A DNA stretch of 64,000 nucleotides. Origin: Stereum hirsutum FP-91666 SS1. Its lineage: Eukaryota > Basidiomycota > Agaricomycetes > Russulales > Stereaceae. The stretch lies in the NCBI RefSeq assembly GCF_000264905.1, contig NW_006763134.1:32277-96276 (forward strand). Direction: 5' to 3'. Position 1 is the first letter of the stretch. Each line of letters starts with the position of its first letter. The notes beneath the pieces are model-generated. The model ran no database searches. It was not told the DNA's origin and was given only the letters and a program-made list of their open reading frames with translations. Positions 11,453 to 23,731 of the stretch are shown one piece after another. The translations under genes were made by a program, and so were the position numbers.

Positions 11453-11721
11453 TACTGTACTATTTCGACCGTAGGCCATGGTCACACGTCACAGCGGGCA
11501 TATGGCATGGCCTAAACACATTCTGTCACAGGTCACAGGCCCTCTGTGGCATTATTTATTCATTTTTTCGTCCGGGCTTTGCCCAAAATGGCAACTTACC
11601 TGCCTTTTAAGGCAAGTCGGTCACAAATTTTGGAGGCCGATGGCCTATTTACACCCATGGCCTAAGTGCCACCCTTGTCACAGGTCACACCCCGCTGGCC
11701 TACGGTCGAAATAGTACAGTA
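11453..11721. mobile_element. MITE with TACTGTACTATTTCGACC ends, copy 2
   Basis: Near-identical to 9143-9411 along its whole length (a few substitutions, for example TTTATTCGTT versus TTTATTCATT), with the same perfect 26-base terminal repeats and different flanks. Two such similar copies 2.3 kb apart suggest fairly recent movement of this family. Confidence 0.85.
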
Positions 11722-11889
11722 TATAGGAGTGTGTTACCCCTAGTGTATCAGTGTACATACATAATTCATATTTAATCAACTCCTTCAGTTCGTGCTCCTC
11801 GCTCTCTCGGGTGTCAAGTCAAACAGCCTGGCAACACTTCAGTAGGATGTAAGCTGAGAAGCGTGAACCGGCAGCCACACCTCCTCGAG

Positions 11890-12075
11890 TCAGCCCAAGA
11901 TACGCGGATTTTCACCCGAACTTTGCATGAAATATTCGGGTGAAAACGAAAAAAAAAAAAAAAAAAAAAATCGTGAATTCCACCTAAAATTTTCACCCAA
12001 AATTGAGGTGAAGCCAATATCCGTCACCTAAGAATTGGGTGAAAATCCTATACATCTTCGGGTAGGGTGAAATTC
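11890..12075. repeat. GGGTGAA/TTCACCC cluster with a 22-base A tract
   Basis: Contains TTTTCACCCGAACTTTGC, ATTCGGGTGAAAACG, TTTTCACCCAAAATTGAGG, ATTGGGTGAAAATCC and AGGGTGAAATTCACTC, a nested set of inverted words related to 10527-10615. A run of A occupies 11949-11970. It lies just upstream of the P-loop protein gene. Confidence 0.45.
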
Positions 12076-12162
12076 ACTCAATGCGTACCCCCCAGTGGTG
12101 GTCCGTCTGGGCCTGTTGCCTCGTCCTTCCGTTCATCACCTCGACATTCTCATTTCTTCGTC

Positions 12163-14039
12163 ATGTCCTCTGTTTCTCTTCTCGACGATTTCTATAAAAA
12201 GGCTTGGGGTTGTGAATGGCCTCAACACAAAGGAAGAATCCTTAAGGCCGACCTCGGTCTCACTGTCGACATCGACGCGGAGGACGACGCGGAGGACGTT
12301 TACCAGGTCGCCGTTGACGATCACTTCGATTACACCTGCCTCGAGAACTTGAAAACCCTCATTTTACCCTTCGCCTTGATGGCGATCAAGGATGTTCTCA
12401 TCATTCGTCCAGAGTATGTTTTGCTTCGGAAGACGCTCGACCAGCATGAGCAGCAACATACACGCGCATTCGTGGTGACGGGACATCCAGGAATTGGTTT
12501 GCACAACTGTACCATCAGCTCAAATGCTCCTGTCTAATTTCTGCGCCTCATAGGTAAAACCACGTTTCTGTTATACCTTCTCTTACATCGCCTCGAGAAC
12601 AAGCTTCCGACGGCGGTCCAATTCGACAACCATCGCTACTTCATCTTCGACGGCCAAGGCGCTACGGCTCACTTCGTCGCTGATCCTGTCGAACCGAGAC
12701 TTTGCCAGTGCTGGGCCCTAGCCGACAGTAACGCCTACATCACGCAACCATGCGTGAGCTTTACAAGCCAGGCTAAACTTGTCATCCAAGCGTCATCACC
12801 GAAACCCTCGAGGTGGAAGGAATGGCTGAAGCAGACGGAAGGCGAGCGGATCTACTCGGAGCTTCCCTCTGCGCTGGAGATTGGGGCGATTTTGTAAGCC
12901 GACTCGATGTCCATCCCTATATCCTGCCTGATGACTCAAGATATCATCCCTCCTTGTCCCAGGAAAGAGCTCGGCTTGGCTCCATCTTCGACTTTTGCCC
13001 TCATGTCGAAATGGGGACCATCAGTTAGAACGATTATCCGCCTTGCGACTGCCGCCACAGTTGGACACTTTAAACTCGAGGCGCTCGAAGAGGACCTGGA
13101 GGCCGAAGCAAATGCGGCAGCACACCACATATGCTCTGCCTCATCGCTGGTCGACCTCTTCGTAGCCGGCGAGAGTGTACCAGGCAGTGAAGGTTCCAGC
13201 ATCTGCTTTGTTCGACCTCACCGCAAATTTACGAAGAACGGCACCGATATCGTCTCGTCGACGAAAGCCATCCCGTTCATCCCTACAAGGTTCCTCGACG
13301 AAATCTTCGCGAGGCATTGCTCAATATTTTCCAGCACCAAATCCATCGAGCTCTTCGAAGTGTTCAGTTCACATTCCTTGACGCGATCCACTGCCGGCTG
13401 GGATTTCGAGGTGCTCATGCATCGCTACCTGAGCACGGATCGTGCACCTCTTACAATCTTTGGAGACGGTGGAAAGTTGGAGATGCAGATGCGGCCATCG
13501 CCCAAGCTCATTCCTGGCACAGCGGCCGGGCTCAATAGCACCGGTGTCTCTGACTCATTCTACTGGATGCCGTCCGTCATGAATTTCCCGGGAGTTGACG
13601 CCGTTCTCGGCGATACCGACAAGAACATCTTCGCCTTACAAACGACCGTCGCAGGCGAGCACGGGAGTCCCGCCGGTGGACTTAGACGAACCTGGGGCGA
13701 CCTCGATGAAGACGTTCGAAGAGGCCGCACTTGGCACGTCGTCTTCGTTGCAGACCAGAAGGCAGTGGCTGATCGGCTCGTGAGAGAGTATTCGTCGCAG
13801 CTGAAGACATTTTCTCTTGGTAAGCACCCTGTGGTACGTGTGCGGGTGTGGGGTTGTGTCCTTCCACTACGTCGTTCATACGGTAGGTAATCGTTGCATG
13901 TATCGCTACTTGTTCTATGGTTCCATTCTGTTTGCTTCAATATACGTACTACGTACCTGTTTGTGTAGCCGAAGAACTCATTGTAAACTGCATCTCACTC
14001 CCTTCCAACCCGTGCTCGAGTTCGGTCCGGTCGTGGTGA
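12163..14039 (+). CDS. Crinkler/RHS-like P-loop NTPase protein
   Basis: Proposed exons are 12163-12496, 12554-12893, 12963-13819 and 13969-14039, giving about 533 residues. The first intron splits the P-loop codon; splicing yields GHPGIGKTTFL, a Walker A motif. The start is the first in-frame ATG (MSSVSLLDDF). The C-terminal part contains FYWMPSVMNFPGVDAVLG followed by a FALQTT segment. This resembles the nuclease-like region of fungal Crinkler/RHS-type proteins, which combine a P-loop ATPase with a restriction-endonuclease-like domain; the family call is from memory. The last short exon is the least certain: a different frame downstream stays open to about 14255, so the true C-terminus may differ. 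In other organisms the family includes secreted effectors, transposon-derived proteins and suspected conflict proteins. I see no obvious signal peptide here. Confidence 0.6.
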
Positions 14040-14403
14040 TAGCGAAGTTTTTGCTCCGACTTCACCACGAGACTACGATGTTCGTTCACCTTGCATCTCG
14101 AACAAAAAGGAGACATCGAAGTGCTCGAAGCTGGTTGGAGACAAGAACACAGAGACTCTTGCGAGCAAGTTTTTCCGACATACAATAGGTCATGTAGAAG
14201 CTCGTCCAGCACGATACCATCAACTCACTCGTTCTGGTCTCTTAAACTAGGCATAGCAGTGTCTCTCCACCGACGACCGAGTTGAAGTCGCTGGAATCAG
14301 AGGAGAACATGGCTAGTGACGAAATCCTTAAGAGATGCGCTACAATGGCAATACAAGGGAGTGCGTCTTTAGCGTTTCGACTTTTCTTCTATCGCTTCTC
14401 GCG

Positions 14404-14670
14404 ATCTGAGTCCAACCTGACATCGTCCTTTTGGGCAGTCACTCGACGATTTATCTTTGGTATCTTCCTTCTGTCGGAGTCCCAATCGAGTTTCTGAGAA
14501 AGCTGGAGGAGAAGTTGGAGACTACTTATCTTAGTCAACGTCCTAAAGGAGGGCTCGAAATCGGGAAGCGAGTCTGGACAGTCTCCTGCCCGCCGCAATT
14601 TCGGCGAGGAGTCAGGACGCACGCCCGGAACAAGGGGCCAAGGTCGTGGACCAGCCCTACGACGAATTGA
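14404..14670 (+). pseudogene. C-terminal fragment of an OTT_1508-like deaminase gene
   Basis: The frame around 14419-14530 encodes DIVLLGSHSTIYLW and VPIEFLRKLEEKLE. The deaminase gene at 23.7-25.9 kb has the closely similar FLSGSHSIIYPW and IPTEFLRRL in its last main exon. The upstream zinc-binding and HAE parts were not found nearby. It is most likely a leftover of a second family member. Confidence 0.55.
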
Positions 14671-15419
14671 TGAGGGCGTGAAGTGTGCGTCATGCCCTCT
14701 TCTCAAACCCCGTCAACTACATCTGTCCGCCGTCGTCTGATATCGGCCATGTCCTTTCTTCTTCTCGAGACCATAATGTTCGAACTGTAGGGCTGTGAGA
14801 TTTGAGCGAACCCAGTCCTGTTGACTTGTTTACATAGTTTCGCGTGCAACGCACGCTTGACGCACGCACTTGTGTGTATTGTAGATGTCCATAGCTTGGT
14901 TTCCGATATGAAGACCTGGCAAGAGTTCGATGGCCGGAGGACGGAGTCCAAGGATGGGTGGCATTACAGGGATTGTGGGCCATCGAGCGAAAGACGACAG
15001 AAAGCAAGAGAACGCGATGATTCCATTCTTTACGATTAACGACGTACATAATAATTTCAGTATCAGTGCGGATGATGGTTGGGCAGGTAAGTGTAGTGTA
15101 ATGTAAGCAGTTGAATGTGTGATGCCGATGCTATGAAACCGAGAAAGAAAAGGAAAGAGAATGAGAGCAGTACTGGCACTAGTAAATATAAAGGGCACCG
15201 AACGAAGAGAGGTGTTAACGGGATTAGAGTGGATAGAGGGACTGGGAATACAATGATAATGGTATCGGACATCGAACCACTGTTAGACAGATGTTTCTTC
15301 TTCTTTATGCGACGACCGTCGACTTGGCCGTCGCTCCTCTGTATCGCGTACACGTCTCCCTTGCTCTGCCTCCGTTTCGCCAACCGTATCGGTCGCCGTT
15401 CGAGTCCGTCCGGTCCGAC
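14671..15419. other. No recognised gene
   Basis: Region downstream of the MAP kinase stop (minus strand). It probably contains that gene's 3' untranslated region. No further coding sequence was recognised. Confidence 0.4.
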
Positions 15420-17332
<1,913 letters not shown>

Positions 17333-20300
17333 ATGCCCGTAGCCGACAAGCACGACGAAGGCGACGAGTCCGTCGACTCCCGCGACAGAGACAGGGAACG
17401 AGGCCCTAAATCAAAGTCTTCCTCGTCTAAATGTCCGTGCCTTATTTCCTGTCTGCCTTTCCTCTCCTAACGCAGACGAACAGCGAAAGACCTGTCCCAT
17501 GTCCCCTGCAAGTTCTTCAAAGTAGGCTCGTGCACAGCCGGCTCGTCCTGCCCCTTTTCCCACTCTGTCCTCGAACCCGGCCAGCACAAGGAGACCTGCG
17601 CCTGGTTCATAAAAGGAAACTGCAAATTCGGCCACAAATGTGCTCTCGCCCACATTCTCCCCGGCCAGTCGATGGCGATGGACAGGAAGAACAAGAAGGC
17701 GGCCCAGACGGCTGGCAAGAGCGGCGGTGGTGGTGGACGAGAGGGCGGAGAGAGGGCTGAGAGGGAGAAGAACGGGCCTGGTGGAGGCGGCAGGGTCCAC
17801 AAGTCGTCGTCTGGACACGGCAGGGGCGAGAGGGACGGCGGGAACGGTGCTGACGGCGCCGGCCGTCCTTCTGGCGGTGGTCTCTTGTCGGGCTCGTCGG
17901 CGCCAACGAGGATCCTGACCGGGACGTCGTCGCGCGCACCGATTCCGATGTCCCTCAAGGCAACCATCTCGCCCTCTGCGCCCGCCCCGCCGCTCAAAGA
18001 CACCGACTTTGCCTCCTTCGGCCTTCCCGACGAATCCAACAAACTGCCCTCGGCACCCGCCGCTCAATCCCGCACCTCCCAGTCTCCCGTCGCCGACAAA
18101 CGTTCTGCCGAACCCAAAGATGTATCCGTTCCAGACGTCCAAGTCGATGCCGCCACGGGCGACATGGATGATGAAGAACAAGTCCGCACCAAATCCTCGC
18201 CCGCTCCTCTGCCTTTCAACACTCCCCGTCCTCCACGAACCTCCTCCCACCACAGTCAACAGCACGACCCCTCCTCCTCCGACAATCTCGGTCCTATCGG
18301 CTCCCCTCCGCGCTCACTCATTGGCTCTCCACCCCTCTCTCAAACGTCCAGATCTGGGTTGAACGGAAGAGCAGGCGACGGCTTCTCACCTGGGACTTCA
18401 CCGCAGTCGCAGCCTTACTTGCAACCCACCGTTCACTCCTCCGTCCCCGCGAACGCCTTTTTGTCGAGCAGTCCGTTCAATAATGGCATACAAGGGATGT
18501 ATTTCGCAAAGTATCAGGAAGAAGGACAGGGACAAGGACAAGCGCAGGGGGGCGTTGGGACGGGTGCAGGCGGATTCGGTGCGGAGGAAGACGACTTTAG
18601 GACGAGGTCCGGTTTGGCTGCATCCCTCGGTGCGACTCGTACCTGGCGCAGCGATCTCAGCATGACAGCCGCGAACCCTCCCCCCTCCGCTCCTCCTACC
18701 TCGACTCGCCATCCCCATCTAGGAAACCATCTGTCTATGGGTCTAGGCGGCGACACCGCCGTCGTCGACGAAGACCTGGAAGAGTTCATCCCTTCCTCTC
18801 TTACCGATCTCCTCACCCCCGAAGAACGCAGCCGCAGATACTCCCGAACGAGCGGACATCCAGGTGCTCCTCCCTCCTCTGCCGCCCCTGGTGCTGGCTG
18901 GAACATGAACGCAGGAGCTCAAAGACCGAGTCTCGAGACGCACCATCACCGGTATTCGAGATCGGTTCCTGCCCCTTCGTTGTTGGGCGATATCAAGTCG
19001 ATATGGTCGGATCCTCAGCCTCAGCCTTCGCCTTCGAATCAGCAACACGCTCAGAATATGTCCTCTTCGCCTGCTAACCCTTCACTCCTCCAAGGGGTGC
19101 CGGGCTCGTATAAGAGCGGTGGGTACATGGGTGGGCCGGGAAGTATGGGGATGGACGCAGGGAACGGTATACACTCAGGGTCGGGTCTGCCGATGTCCAT
19201 GTCGCCCTCTTCCTCTTTCCTGTCGCCGTCGAACGCCAGCGCGGCCTTCCTACCTTCGATACACCAGCATCACCAACAATTCATGAATAAACGATCGATT
19301 TCGAACGGCCTTCGCCCTCTCACCTCCACGAACAGCAGCAATAATAACAACGGGTCGACGACGCCAGTCAACGGTACATCCTCACCTAGCGCCAACGCCG
19401 CTCAACTCCTCGCGAGGTTGACGGGCGACACCGGGATCGGTCTGGGAGGTGGGATGTCGCCTCCACCGACGAGTGCTTCGTTCCACCAAGCCTTCCGTCC
19501 TCCCGGTCTCGCCCAGTCTATCTCCGGCACCGGCGGTTCCGCCGTGACTCTGAACGACGATTTCTCAGGGCGTTCGCAGGCGCAAGCGCAGTCCCAATAT
19601 CCCCATCACCTTTCCAACAACAACTCACACCAACAGTACGCCCAGGTTTCTAACAACAACGCCCAGCACCAGCAACACCAGCATCATCATCATCATCATC
19701 AACAACAACAACAACAGCAGCAGCAGCACAATCAGCAGCACGTCGCCCCCGCGATGGCCCTCTCGCCCTCCACCCGCGCCCTCCAAGCCCACGCACCAGG
19801 CCAGTCTCTTCCACAAGGCCTCGCAGCAGGCTATTCCCGCATCCACGCCCTACCTCCCCCTCCCGCCGTCGGCAACTTACCTTCTCCATCCATGTTCGGG
19901 TCCGTCACGTCTGGTGGGATGGGCGGGATCGGGTCGTTAGGGCAGGGCCAGGGACAGGGCGGATTAGGGTTGATGGGAATAGGCCCGGGAGGTGGATTTG
20001 GCGGTCAAGGGCAACAACAGCAACAGCAACAGCACCAACAGCCCTCGCTAAGCGATTGGATAGGAATGTCACCCGGCGCTGCAGCAGCCAACGGGCATTC
20101 CATCCTTGGTGCTACCGCACGAGGCTCGCCCCTCTCTGGTTCCGTCGCGCTTCCTGGAATGGGCGGTAGACAGGTGAGCGGCGGGAACGGGCCTGCGGGG
20201 AGGAGTTGGGCTGGGGTTGTTAGCGGGAGAGAGAGGGAGGGCGGAGCGGCGGGGACGTTGAGCCCGTTGAGTGGACCGGTGGTCAGTGCGGGACATGTCG

Positions 20301-20341
20301 GTGGTGGGGACGATGATGACTTGTTCGTGTTGGATGGGTGA
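17333..20341 (+). CDS. CCCH zinc-finger RNA-binding protein (Cps3/Lee1-like)
   Basis: Exons 17333-17432 and 17484-20341 give 985 residues. Two CCCH fingers sit near the N-terminus with spacing C-x7-C-x5-C-x3-H: one in CKFFKVGSCTAGSSCPFSH, the next about 15 residues later in the CAWFIKGNCKFGHKCALAH block. These are followed by ILPGQSMAMDRKNKKA. The remaining roughly 850 residues are low-complexity Ser/Pro/Gly/Gln/Asn-rich sequence with a His/Gln run at about 19680-19745 and a GQGQQQQQQQ run near 20010-20040, typical of disordered regulatory proteins. The arrangement resembles yeast Lee1 and fission yeast Cps3; RNA binding is inferred from the fingers. The start is the ATG at 17333, which puts the fingers in frame after a 51-base intron. 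It ends in an acidic FVLDG tail. Confidence 0.85.
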
Positions 20342-21282
20342 TAGAGAGAAGAAGAAAGAAGAAGAAGAAAATATGGACGATGGCGTCCGTGTGCTTGTAG
20401 GCTGGTGAGCTGCGCTTTGGGTTTGGGGTCATCGTTGGGTCGATCGGTCGTGACGCATGGTATCGTGTCGTACTTAATTTGCTGTATTTGTCTTCCCTTG
20501 ACTTTTGACTCTCGGCTCTCTGTCATATCTCGTTTTCTTTTAATATTCCTCTTTACATCTCTCATCTTTCATATACATTCCCGGTCATATTCATATTTGT
20601 GGTTTGCGTCTCGTGTAAGCTCTCGTGTGGTCGTCCCGATCGTTGAATGATACGTACTATTCTTCAGCATGTTCAAATGAACGGACCCTTTGTGTGCATA
20701 GACTTACATGTTCTGCTCTCGCTCGTCCGGTTTTATGTCCTCTTGTTTTGCTATCGGCTATGTGTTTGTGCTCCTCATCCAATATTCATGTCCCTTCACG
20801 TTGCTTCCAAAATTCACATTCCGATTCCGATTCTTGATTTTCTCGCACAGACTTCATCTTGCGTTGTATCACCATATTTACGAATGCACACTCGCATGAT
20901 CATCAAATCCCGTCGTTCAACGCTTCCCATGTATGGCCCACTAAGTCGGACCGAACGAGAAGGATGAACTTGCTCAGTGCAACCTCCACGCGGCAGATGC
21001 CTTGCGAGATGTAAATCACGCTTCTGTCGGAAGTACTCATTAGCCATGAAGTCTAGCATCTATGTACATATATATCACTTCGACTCTTCTAGGAATCTAG
21101 ACTTGCGCCCCATTACGCTTCGTTCCTGTTACTCCTTCGTCCCTGTTACTCTACGACGACGACAACGACGACGACGCTGCCTGGCTAACCTCTACTCTAA
21201 GACTGTCGACACGATATCTGCGTTGGAATACACGCCTTAGCTAAATACCCAAGACTAACTAAACGCGTCTCTACTCTCAAAC
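20342..21282. other. Intergenic, 3' region of the CCCH gene and promoter of the WD40 gene
   Basis: A purine-rich GAAGAAGAAA run directly follows the stop codon. The rest is pyrimidine-rich with no recognised gene. A Tup1-type N-terminal exon for the following gene was looked for and not found. Confidence 0.4.
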
Positions 21283-22845
21283 ATGGCGGACCTCGACCCG
21301 ACCTCAGTCCCTCCCGAATACACCAAAGAAGGCGCAGACTGGCTCGCGGTGTTCAACCCGCACGTGCCGCGCGTCATGGACGTGAAGTTAGAGGCCAAGT
21401 TCACACACGACAGGTGCGTCTGCGAAGTTGGTTCTGGCTTTTTGGTGGAAAAGGACGTACCTCTGATGGGTTGGTTGTTCGGACGTTTGAATGAAGGGTA
21501 GTATGCAGCGTTAGGTTCTCCAATGACGGGAAATACGTCGCGATTGGGCTGGATGGGGAGGTTCGATTGTATGAAGTTGGATCGGGGAGTGCTCATGTGT
21601 ACGCAACTCCTCCTCTGCCGGAACACGCCCCAGTTTAGCTTCGACTGACTTCCTCGCGTACGGTTCTGTAATACAGACTTGCGTTGAACTATGAGGGTGA
21701 GCCACCCACGCGGAACTATGTTCGAGCTGTGGCGTTCAGTCCGGACGATAGTATGGTTGCTGCCGGCACGGAGGATGCGCTCGTCCGAGTATGTCCAGTC
21801 CATATATTTCTTCTTGTCACCGTTGACTTACGCGTACGCTTCTCGCCAGATATGGAGCGTGAGCACCAAAGAGCTCATTCACACATTGCAAGGCCATTCC
21901 CGCGAAATATACGCTCTCGAATTCATCCCGGGCCCTTCGTCTTCACATTATTCACTCGCTTCCAGCTCAGGAGACCGCTCTATTCTCGTTTGGTCCCTCA
22001 CCCAGTCATCCTCCCCTTCCCCCACAAGCACTCCTCTCATCGTCGAGGAGGACCTCCAATCGCCCAACACAGTCATCACAGCTCTCGCCGTCTCCCCCGA
22101 TGGAAAGTACATCGCCTCGGGAAACCTCGAAGGCCAGATCCGACTCTGGAGCTCGCATGGACCTAGCACGGCGGACGGTGTCAAGGACAACAACGGACGG
22201 GAGTGGAAGGCGGTGGTCAGGTGGCAAGCACACGAGGAAGGCGTTTATAGCGTCAGATGGGCCAGTGGAAATGTGAGAGACGTAGGGATAGTGACGGGGA
22301 GTTTGGACAAGACGTTGAAGAGGTGGACGCTGACACTGCCGGACGAGGGTTCGAGTCCAAAGGCGGAGTGCGTGAAGACGATGGCCGGTCACAAAGTGAG
22401 TGCTCTAGGTTAGGGTGGTTAGCAGAGCGCTGTTGAACGCTGATGTCGTTACGGTCGAGTAGGATTTCGTTCTCGCCAGTGCCACCGTTCAAGAGGGCCA
22501 CAATTTGAGAGCCGCCAGCGCTTCGAGAGATGGGAGAGTCAGGTTATGGGATCTGAAGAACGGAGAGATGCAGTTTGTGGTACAAGGGCATCGTAACGCT
22601 GGTGTGTATCTCTAGCTGTTCCTTTCATCTCGGGGTCACGATCCGTACTGACAAACAACGCGAAGTGACCTCGGTGGACCTCAGTCGCGATGGGAGGATG
22701 CTACTGTCGGGAAGCGGCGATGGCGAGGCACGGTTGTGTGCGTATATTCTCTTTCACTATCTACTCTCGAAAAAAAAGGCAAGGGAATGACGCTGACTAT
22801 CATGATCTCGCCGTGTATCCTACAGGGAGTTATACCATCCTTTAA
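21283..22845 (+). CDS. Tup1-like WD40 repeat protein without the N-terminal tetramerisation domain
   Basis: Seven exons (21283-21413, 21509-21598, 21677-21788, 21850-22395, 22463-22601, 22666-22737, 22826-22845) give 369 residues. It opens with VPPEYTKEGADWLAVFNP, the signature just before the propeller of Tup1 corepressors. WD40-type blades follow: VRFSNDGKYVAIG, VRAVAFSPDDSMVAAG, ASSSGDRSILVWS, LAVSPDGKYIASGN with IRLWSS, GSLDKTLKRW, ASRDGRVRLWDL and SGSGDGEARLW. Canonical Tup1 has an N-terminal coiled region that binds Ssn6; nothing like it is visible here, so this may be a truncated paralogue. The first intron's acceptor is uncertain. The last exon is only 20 bases and is supported by completing a RLW motif. 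Confidence 0.8.
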
Positions 22846-23237
22846 CAGGTCCTTCCTGTCATGTTCTCCCCACTCTATTGTAAGCTATACTACTAGCCTG
22901 ATGCTACCCGTGAATGAATCTCCATGAGTAAGAAGTGACACCATCAAGATTGTCGACGTGTCCTTATACTTACAGGCAATGAATTTTTTCCCGGAATGAT
23001 GGTGTCCGGCGAAAGTCACCCTTGGCAAACGGCTATATTGTCGATCTCGCGACTACGTTTCCCGGCTGAGATCTTGACTTATTCGTGTTCATGCTAACAG
23101 GGATCATTATTTGGTCGCAATCAGATGTCAGTGAGAGAGTAGGTGGCATACGGATATGGATGGAGTACAGAGTGTAAACAGCACAACATGATGTTTGAAT
23201 ACGCAATGAGAGGAGATGAAGGTATTATTCGATGCGT
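22846..23237. other. No recognised gene
   Basis: Intergenic sequence downstream of the WD40 gene. No conserved protein or repeat was recognised. Confidence 0.35.
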
Positions 23238-23639
23238 CTACTTTTTCTCCTGCTTTTCCATGTGTTCGATGTACCTGTCGAACAGGAGCCCAAGTTGCGC
23301 GTGGCCCAACGCCTTCCGACTAGGTGGAGCATGCGAGAGTTCCGGAGCAATGAGCGATATGTCCATCTGTGTCGAGCTCCTACCTTTCGCCACCATCATA
23401 TTCTCCAACTCGAGGATCAGACCAGCAAGGGCCCGAGAGAGAAAGTTGTGAAGAAATGGCCCATACAACCTTTTGGTGACAAACTTCAGAGGCCCCCCAG
23501 ACAGTCTGGAGTCCCACACCTTTCTGACCGTCAATGCTCCACAGGACTCGCGAGATATCCATGGACATGAGTTGCATGATTCCCTATAAATACAACATAA
23601 GTATGTGCGCTGCGAGCAGGACACGGACTCGTCCGTCAC
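23238..23639 (-). CDS. Possible short hypothetical protein or 3' exon of the deaminase gene
   Basis: An open frame with plausible amino-acid composition (LKFVTKRLYGPFLHNFLSR, GLILELENMMVAKG, ending EHMEKQEKK) lies just downstream of the deaminase gene on the same strand. A second frame (about 23380-23580) is open over the same bases and is in phase with the deaminase gene if an intron starts at 23797. I cannot tell which, if either, is used. No function is assigned. Confidence 0.25.
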   Translation of the reverse strand: MTDESVSCSQRTYLCCIYRESCNSCPWISRESCGALTVRKVWDSRLSGGPLKFVTKRLYGPFLHNFLSRALAGLILELENMMVAKGRSSTQMDISLIAPELSHAPPSRKALGHAQLGLLFDRYIEHMEKQEKK

Positions 23640-23731
23640 CTAGCCCTAGCCATCTGACCTTGTCACACCTCGCAATACCTCGCCACACTGGCCATCCCTA
23701 CTCCACTATCATTCAAGGCTGGGGGGCACTA

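Noticed and set aside
10527..12075. Direct repeats AGGGTGAAATTCA at both ends as possible LTRs
   Set aside because: The shared words are too short and no reverse-transcriptase or integrase coding lies between them.
14040..14255. Open plus-strand frame of about 70 codons after the P-loop gene as a separate gene
   Set aside because: No start, family or splice context was recognised; it may be an alternative C-terminus of the P-loop protein, as noted there.
17411..18265. Long minus-strand open frame opposite the CCCH gene
   Set aside because: It is antisense to the zinc-finger exon, with Gly/Arg-rich composition and no domain.
19680..19745. His/Gln run as a separate repeat locus
   Set aside because: It is an in-frame low-complexity part of the CCCH protein.
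22340..22362. GGTTCGAGTCC resembling a tRNA T-arm
   Set aside because: It lies in the coding frame of the WD40 gene, with no cloverleaf around it.
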